Source: Megalopta genalis
Lineage: Eukaryota > Arthropoda > Insecta > Hymenoptera > Halictidae
Assembly (NCBI RefSeq): GCF_051020955.1
Contig: NW_027476272.1
Coordinates: 1 to 64,000, forward strand
Direction of reading: 5' to 3'
DNA: 64,000 bases
Below, in pieces: positions 63,513-64,000 of this stretch. Position 1 is the stretch's first letter, and each line of letters opens with the position of its first letter. The notes under the pieces were generated by a model. That model was not told where the DNA came from. It worked only from the letters and a program-made list of their open reading frames with translations, and ran no database searches. The position numbers and the translations under genes are program-made.

Positions 63513-64000
63513 CTACTTATTGGAACTAAATAATAAGCTTGCTACCGCAAGCTTGTCAAAATAGGATATTCTATTGTACGCCATTCTAATATATCTGCCG
63601 CGTCTTATTGCAACAGTCTTCACCCCATTCATATTGTCAGCATGGTTTGAAAAAGCTCGCGGAATTCGTCGAAATACCACCTCGGCTTTGATCCAAGCGT
63701 GAGCCGCAATTCTTTGCACTACCGCGGGATTAGGTAGATTCCTTCGAACCGTCACTCTCAGCTCCTCAATACCTTCACCAAGGAAACGTTCTTTCATTTT
63801 CCTCTCAGCGCGTTCTTTGAAACGCATTACAGTTCGTCCCAGGTTCGGATCTGACCTACAGACATTCAACTATTCCTGCGATACTTGAGCTGCGCCGAGA
63901 AGAGGTTCAGGATCCAAATTGCGCAGAATCAGCTGTGATACTACTGCAGGGAGTTCGGAAATGAAATCTACTATTTGCGAGCTGCTGCAGTCCAATCACG
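63513..64000 (-). pseudogene. F-box-domain protein gene, copy 2 (partial, continues off the right edge), with a nonsense codon
   Basis: Read on the minus strand from the window edge, the frame gives VDFISELPAVVSQLILRNLD, then PEPLLGAAQVSQE, a TAG stop at 63870-63872, then LNVCRSDPNLGRTVMRFKERAERKMKERF and a further 86 residues to the stop at 63513. The stop sits exactly at the conserved Trp of the F-box (copy 1 has KWLNVC), so it is a probable TGG to TAG change. Another stop lies near the edge, before VDF. The downstream region aligns with copy 1 (ERF, then TVRR or TVHR). The two copies are about 2.1 kb apart, head-to-tail, and are independently broken. Confidence 0.7.

Overview
This is a eukaryotic nuclear window. 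It is probably from an arthropod and most likely a hymenopteran insect. That reading rests on insect-type Polinton-like viral genes, a Ty3/gypsy retroelement, a mariner remnant, fold-back MITEs and degenerate F-box genes in AT-rich, gene-poor DNA. No bacterial-style operons, no tRNA or rRNA genes and no intact conserved host gene are seen.

Layout. (1) Positions 1-535 are an array of 30-bp tandem repeats read on the minus strand. (2) About 536-3960 is a compact cluster of virus-derived genes of the Polinton/Maverick-adintovirus type. On the minus strand it holds a packaging ATPase, a frameshifted DUF8207-like gene, a small unknown gene and a fibre-like gene whose 3' end runs into the left array. 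On the plus strand it holds a 75-residue basic-hydrophobic protein. A 32-33 bp minisatellite separates the ATPase from the 75-residue gene. (3) About 3969-42210 is the same 30-bp repeat in the opposite orientation, about 38 kb long. Five diverged 30-bp monomers form a frequent 150-bp pentamer. From 15650 to 40855 the array consists of three consecutive, almost identical 8402-bp units. (4) 42211-45518 is a broken Ty3/gypsy element fused to the end of the array, with gag, protease, RT, RNase H, an integrase stump and a candidate 3' LTR. (5) 45519-64000 is non-coding DNA with fold-back MITEs, one of them carrying a nested non-LTR-like insertion with a 17-bp target duplication. It also holds a mariner fragment, perfect palindromes, microsatellites and two F-box pseudogenes on the minus strand.

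How the parts relate. The tandem array is the dominant feature. Each consensus monomer keeps three of six frames open, so many long open frames appear that are probably products of the repeat and not genes. On the plus strand the array encodes decapeptides such as ASNPCETHDL. The fibre-like gene ends in two of these decapeptides in the same frame. The arrays lie in inverted orientation on the two sides of the viral cluster. The most interesting hypothesis is that the satellite grew out of, or forms the terminal repeats of, a virus-like element. The 8402-bp unit is not a multiple of 3 or 30, so the large array is unlikely to be one coding sequence.
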